Below are positions 31,591 through 35,053 of a stretch of 35,053 nucleotides of DNA, one piece after another. Source of the stretch: [Clostridium] ultunense DSM 10521 (lineage in GTDB: Bacteria > Bacillota > Clostridia > Tissierellales > Tepidimicrobiaceae); NCBI RefSeq assembly GCF_000511955.1, contig NZ_AZSU01000002.1:450697-485749 (forward strand), in the 5' to 3' direction. The notes under the pieces are model-generated. The model ran no database searches and was not told the DNA's origin. It was given only the letters and a program-made list of their open reading frames with translations. A program made the position numbers and the translations under genes. Each line of letters begins with the position of its first letter. The first letter of the stretch is position 1.

Positions 31591-31611
31591 ATTTTCAAAT
31601 TTAGAGGAACC

Positions 31612-31648
31612 CTACTTCATATATGTCATATGGAGTAGAGTTTGATTT
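31612..31648 (+). terminator. Terminator after the M20 peptidase gene
   Basis: CTACTTCATAT (31612-31622) pairs with ATATGGAGTAG (31628-31638) with one G-U wobble, followed by a T-containing run. Confidence 0.65.
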
Positions 31649-31665
31649 GACCATGTAAATAAAAC

Positions 31666-31712
31666 AAAGCTTCTTTCTAGAAAAGTTAAAAATGGAAAGA
31701 AGCTTTTATTTT
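31666..31712. terminator. Second hairpin, possible read-through terminator
   Basis: AAAGCTTCTTTC (31666-31677) pairs perfectly with 31695-31706 (12 bp), followed by TTTATTTT. It lies ahead of the RNase Z gene without an obvious gene of its own, so it probably backs up the previous terminator. Confidence 0.7.
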
Positions 31713-31825
31713 GGACAATTTTATCCCATTTTAGTAAAATATTTATTAAATAGAAAATAATAAGGAATGTACTAAAGCTTTTTAGTTATTAATATAGAAA
31801 TAATTATTTGAAAGAGGAGAATTCA

Positions 31826-32782
31826 ATGCTAGATCTAGCCCTATTGGGAACTGGAGGCAGTATGCCTATACCAGAAAGATTTCTATCATCCCTATTAATT
31901 AAATATAAAGGTAGGAAAATTCTTATAGACTGTGGAGAAGGAACTCAGGTATCTATGAGGATTTTGAAATGGGGATTCAAATCTATAGATATAATCTGTA
32001 TAACCCATAATCATGGAGACCATATATTGGGATTGCCAGGATTGCTTGCAACTATTGGGAATAGCGGAAGGATTGAACCAATGCTGATAATTGGACCTAA
32101 GGGTATAAGTAACATAATAGAGGGATTGTCGGTTGCTGTGTCATATCTTCCATATGACATCCATATAATTGAGGTTTCTAAAATTTCAATTATGGTTAAT
32201 TTTAATACCAAAGGGCTAGAGGCAAAAAAAGTGGATGATCCCAATCTATCCTACGGGGATTTAATAATATCCACCTTGGAATTAGACCATTCATCACCTT
32301 GTATAGGCTATAGTTTCTATGTACCTAGAAAACCTAAGTTTAATCCTGAGAAGGCTATTTCCTACGGAATACCAAAAGAACTTTGGAAAAACCTTCAGAA
32401 TGGAAAGATAATAGTACGGGATGGAAGAACTATTAAACCTTATATGGTATTAGATGGTAGCAGAAAGGGAATTAAACTAAGCTACATAACTGACACAAGA
32501 CCAATAGATACTATACCAGACTTTATAAAAGAAAGTGATTTGTTCATTTGTGAAGGGACCTATGGTAGTGAATTAGATAAGGAAAAGGCTATTAAAAATA
32601 AACACATGACCTTTTCTGAAGCAGCCCAGTTAGCTTATGAGGGTAAAGTTAAGGAACTATTACTTACCCACTTTAGTCCTGTTATGGAAGAACCAGAAAC
32701 ATATATAGAAAATGCAAGAAAAATATTTTCTGATACAATAATTGGCTATGATAGATATACTAGGACTATGAATTATAGATAA
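31826..32782 (+). CDS. rnz: Ribonuclease Z
   Basis: 318 residues of the metallo-beta-lactamase fold. Zinc motif HNHGDH lies at 61-66, with LIDCGEGTQVSMR before it, LELDHSSPCIGYSF, ITDTRPIDTIPDF, the RNase Z signature KHMTFSEAAQLAYEGKVKEL and THFSP near the end. RNase Z trims 3' trailers of tRNA precursors. The N-terminal GTGGSMPIPERFLSSLLI differs from the usual GTGAGxPxxxRNVT start, which marks a divergent branch. ATG at 31826 follows GAGGAG. Confidence 0.85.
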   Translation: MLDLALLGTGGSMPIPERFLSSLLIKYKGRKILIDCGEGTQVSMRILKWGFKSIDIICITHNHGDHILGLPGLLATIGNSGRIEPMLIIGPKGISNIIEGLSVAVSYLPYDIHIIEVSKISIMVNFNTKGLEAKKVDDPNLSYGDLIISTLELDHSSPCIGYSFYVPRKPKFNPEKAISYGIPKELWKNLQNGKIIVRDGRTIKPYMVLDGSRKGIKLSYITDTRPIDTIPDFIKESDLFICEGTYGSELDKEKAIKNKHMTFSEAAQLAYEGKVKELLLTHFSPVMEEPETYIENARKIFSDTIIGYDRYTRTMNYR

Positions 32783-32783
32783 G

Positions 32784-32812
32784 GGACAAGGCAATCAACC
32801 CCTTGTCCTCTA
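32784..32812. terminator. Bidirectional hairpin between convergent genes
   Basis: GGACAAGG (32784-32791) pairs with CCTTGTCC (32801-32808), between RNase Z and the PEP carboxykinase-like gene. Confidence 0.7.
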
Positions 32813-32814
32813 TC

Positions 32815-34467
32815 TTATTCACCCTTTAATTCTTCTTTCATCTTATACAAAACATCTAAAGCTTCTTCAGGTAATTCATTTCTTCCACCTTTTGTAGATT
32901 CTAAGAACTGGATACGGTAGTTAATACTATTTTGTAATTCATTTATATAGTTTAAATCTTCCATATTTACAGGGAAATCATCTATTTTAAGCAATTCTAT
33001 ATTAGAAAAGCTTCCCCAAGGTTTAAATTTTGCTTTTCCTTCTACGATAAGTTCTAAAGAGTTTAAAGTCACTTCTTTTGGCACCTTTTTATCTAAGAAA
33101 AAACCTGTATTAAAAATATAACAATCTACATTTCTCTTTTGAAACAACTCTTTAAATTTATTATAATCATCCACTAAAGGATAAGTTCGGAATGGATTGG
33201 CATAGCATTCAATAACCAAAGCGTCCTTGTCCACATTATTAGCCAGCCTTTCAGCAGAACTTCTTTTTGTTGCCAAGGTAGCCCCCATTACTGCCGCCAA
33301 TATTGGATCATTGATTTTAAGTACAGGAGGTAAGGAAGGATCCTTCATCAACCATACAATAGCGTCAACTGGTTCTTCTATTTTATCTACTCTAATATCA
33401 GCCCATAATTTAGATTTAATAGCTCGTCCATTACCATTTCTAATATCTTCCGTTACTATTACACATTTACCATCTTCATCTATGGTGGCTCCACAATTTT
33501 GAACTGTAATTAAATATTTGTTAGCCTCAGAATTTAGTGGATAATCCTGAGTTTTATCGAAGTAAGAAGGTTCTAGGGCAATGGATGAACCATTTTCTGT
33601 AGATATAATATAGGCATCATCATGTAATATGGTTATATCATATTTTCCATTATGTTTTTCATGGGTTATAGTAGATTTACCAGAACCAGAGAGGCCAAAG
33701 ACACCAATAGTATATTTATTGTTATTATTAAGATTATACCTTTTTAAACCCCCATGGCAGGATGCATAACCATTCCTATTGGCAATACCCCAGGCCAAAG
33801 TAAGGGTTCCCTTCTTATGCTCTCCAAAATATTTCATTCCCAATATACAGGCACAGTTATGTACTGGGTCAAATATTGATAATCCTAATGGATTTTTTTC
33901 ATCTTTCCAATCAGGGACAGATAATATGTAAATATCCCCTTCATTTTCCAACTTAATTGATTCTTTGTACATATTAACATATCCTTCAGTCATATACTGG
34001 AAATTGAGAAGCCAATTATATAAAATATTTTCAAAACCTTCAGGGATTAATAGATGGGCTCTAACCATGAAATTCTTATCTAGTCCAATAAAGGATTCTG
34101 CATGGTACATTTTCCGGTATCTAGTGTTATAAACGGATTCCCTAATGATTTCAGCATATTTAGATGAATCAATACTAGGTTCCCCTACTATTCTTCGAGC
34201 TGCTGCAGTTCTACCTGTAACTCCTCCATCGTTGAATAAAAGGATTTTAGCATTTTCATCTAAACCTATTTCTTCTGGTTTATATACAGGCATATCTGTG
34301 ACGATTGTACCTGGGGAGTTTTTAGCCAATTTATAAGCTTCCTTAAGGGAATTAATCTTTATCACATTATTTCCATAAAAAGTTGTCTCAATAGTACTTC
34401 TAATTTGTGAAAATATAGGGTTATCCTTATTGATTTTATCTCTACTAAATTTTGAAATGGTTGCCAT
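32815..34467 (-). CDS. ATP-type PEP carboxykinase-like protein
   Basis: 550 residues resembling ATP-dependent phosphoenolpyruvate carboxykinase (oxaloacetate + ATP to PEP + CO2 + ADP). Aligned landmarks are GGVTGRTAAARRI (usual TGRSPKDK; R86 kept), MKYFGEHKKGTLTLAW (usual YGGEMKKGMF; Y213 and the lysines kept), ASCHGGLKRY (H238), the P-loop GLSGSGKST (258-266) and ILHDDAY in the metal-binding loop. The SPKDK residues of the substrate loop are not conserved, so it is a divergent branch that could have changed substrate. AGCGGAGGTG precedes the ATG, and a promoter lies beside the right IS. Confidence 0.75.
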   Translation of the reverse strand: MATISKFSRDKINKDNPIFSQIRSTIETTFYGNNVIKINSLKEAYKLAKNSPGTIVTDMPVYKPEEIGLDENAKILLFNDGGVTGRTAAARRIVGEPSIDSSKYAEIIRESVYNTRYRKMYHAESFIGLDKNFMVRAHLLIPEGFENILYNWLLNFQYMTEGYVNMYKESIKLENEGDIYILSVPDWKDEKNPLGLSIFDPVHNCACILGMKYFGEHKKGTLTLAWGIANRNGYASCHGGLKRYNLNNNNKYTIGVFGLSGSGKSTITHEKHNGKYDITILHDDAYIISTENGSSIALEPSYFDKTQDYPLNSEANKYLITVQNCGATIDEDGKCVIVTEDIRNGNGRAIKSKLWADIRVDKIEEPVDAIVWLMKDPSLPPVLKINDPILAAVMGATLATKRSSAERLANNVDKDALVIECYANPFRTYPLVDDYNKFKELFQKRNVDCYIFNTGFFLDKKVPKEVTLNSLELIVEGKAKFKPWGSFSNIELLKIDDFPVNMEDLNYINELQNSINYRIQFLESTKGGRNELPEEALDVLYKMKEELKGE

Positions 34468-34514
34468 AAAACACCTCCGCTATTTAAAAAAAATTTTTAA
34501 TATTTCACTCCAAT

Positions 34515-34542
34515 ATTCTAACATAAATAGTTAAAAGTGCAA
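34515..34542 (-). promoter_or_regulatory. Promoter of the PEP carboxykinase-like gene
   Basis: On the minus strand TTGCAC (34537-34542), 16 bases, TAGAAT (34515-34520). The IS end begins at 34545, only two bases beyond the -35 box, so any upstream activator site has been replaced by IS sequence. Confidence 0.6.
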
Positions 34543-34544
34543 AG

Positions 34545-35053
34545 TGGATCTATGTCAATAGTTTGGACAAAAATTTAGGTTTTTTTGTGGGTCTCCGCCA
34601 CCATTGACAATCCAAACATAAATGCTTTTAGGTTTCTACCCGAAGGCGATAAACTCAAAGCAAGCTATGTTTTGTGCCTTCGTGGTGGAATATTGTAGCA
34701 TTTATTTATTGGCTTATCAATGGCAAGCCCTACGGGTGGCTATCATCCCCTCAGGCTCAAAATCTAAAGCAAGCTATGCTACTCTACATAGATTCTCATA
34801 TTCATCTGGAGTCATGTAGTTGATTGATGAATGAATCCTTTTTCTATTATAAAATCCTTCTATATATTGAAATAATATTAACTTAGCATGATTATGATCT
34901 ATAAATGTATTAAGATATACGCATTCTTTTTTTAGTATTGCATGAAAACTTTCTATACAGGCGTTGTCATAAGGACAACCTTTAGCACTATACGATAGTT
35001 TAAATTGCTTTGATTCCACTGTTTCACGATATTCCTTTGACGTATATTGTGAG
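34545..35053 (-). mobile_element. IS3-family (IS150-like) element, 3' part, right copy
   Basis: Reverse complement of the left copy over 502 bases without a mismatch (34545-35046), with seven more bases before the window ends. It starts TGGATCTATGTCAATAGTTTGG, an IS3-type TG end. Both copies point their 3' ends inward, giving an inverted pair that encloses ~34 kb. The tail fold described at 323-447 recurs at 34600-34724. Confidence 0.9.
34774..35053 (-). CDS. IS3-family transposase (orfB), C-terminal end, partial at right edge
   Basis: Same last residues as the left copy, extended by two codons: the frame enters the window as SQYTSKEYRETVE, which completes the SQYTS part of the integrase-core motif. 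It contains the catalytic glutamate in ACIESFHAILKKE. The start lies outside the window. Confidence 0.9.
   Translation of the reverse strand, partial: SQYTSKEYRETVESKQFKLSYSAKGCPYDNACIESFHAILKKECVYLNTFIDHNHAKLILFQYIEGFYNRKRIHSSINYMTPDEYENLCRVA

Overview
The window is AT-rich DNA from what looks like a spore-forming, strictly anaerobic Firmicute of the class Clostridia, possibly Tissierellales-like. The supporting signs are AGGAGG-type ribosome binding sites, a SleB-type spore cortex hydrolase, two tungsten/ferredoxin aldehyde oxidoreductases (AOR), an [FeFe]-hydrogenase H-cluster domain protein, and a tRNA 2-selenouridine synthase, which implies selenium use. No rRNA or tRNA gene was found. 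Both ends lie inside copies of the same IS3-family (IS150-like) element in inverted orientation: bases 1-502 are the exact reverse complement of 34545-35046. The window is therefore either a contig broken at a repeated IS or a segment flanked by inverted IS copies.

Layout. 0.5-3.3 kb: a gene fragment left beside the IS, an EamA exporter, a HepT-like/MNT pair and a SleB-like hydrolase behind a cyclic-di-AMP riboswitch. 3.4-7.0 kb: a first AOR, a HAD phosphatase and a PHP phosphoesterase. 7.0-7.8 kb: a dead IS150-like copy sitting in the loop of an older bidirectional terminator. 7.8-9.3 kb: a RemA-like protein, a flavin reductase-like protein and a small unknown. 9.3-13.3 kb: an apparent operon with an SCP2-like protein, an iron alcohol dehydrogenase, a second AOR and a MoaD/ThiS-like protein, which together suggest alcohol/aldehyde/acid interconversion with a pterin-cofactor sulfur carrier.

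13.3-17.3 kb is a decay zone. A frameshifted coiled-coil gene runs into an M19 dipeptidase that lacks its N terminus. It is followed by the wreck of a type III (probably III-D) CRISPR system: a CARF-DUF1887 (Can2/Card1-like) gene, the 3' end of a cas10-like gene, and the first half of a csx10-like RAMP gene whose reading frame runs straight into a CRISPR array of two spacers. Leader, adaptation genes and most interference genes are gone.

17.3-20.5 kb: a short H-cluster domain protein and mnmH on the minus strand, then a LysE-type exporter and a PPC/DUF296 protein. 20.6-30.3 kb: a purine nucleoside uptake and salvage operon led by a LacI-type regulator with three phased operators at its promoter. 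It contains a ribokinase-like enzyme, purine nucleoside phosphorylase, a BMP lipoprotein, an ABC ATPase (split by a one-base frameshift), two permeases, a guanine deaminase and a GATase1-like protein. Imported nucleosides would be phosphorolysed and guanine deaminated to xanthine. 30.4-34.5 kb: an M20 peptidase, RNase Z and a divergent ATP-type PEP carboxykinase whose promoter abuts the right IS copy.

No clearly new intact system was found. The most interesting points are the CRISPR wreck with its hidden cas10 fragment and array-encoded protein tail, the atypical catalytic site of the CARF nuclease, a nested fold in the IS tail, the toxin-like HepT protein lacking its arginine, and the SCP2-like gene heading the ADH-AOR operon. 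All functions are inferred from sequence reading alone.
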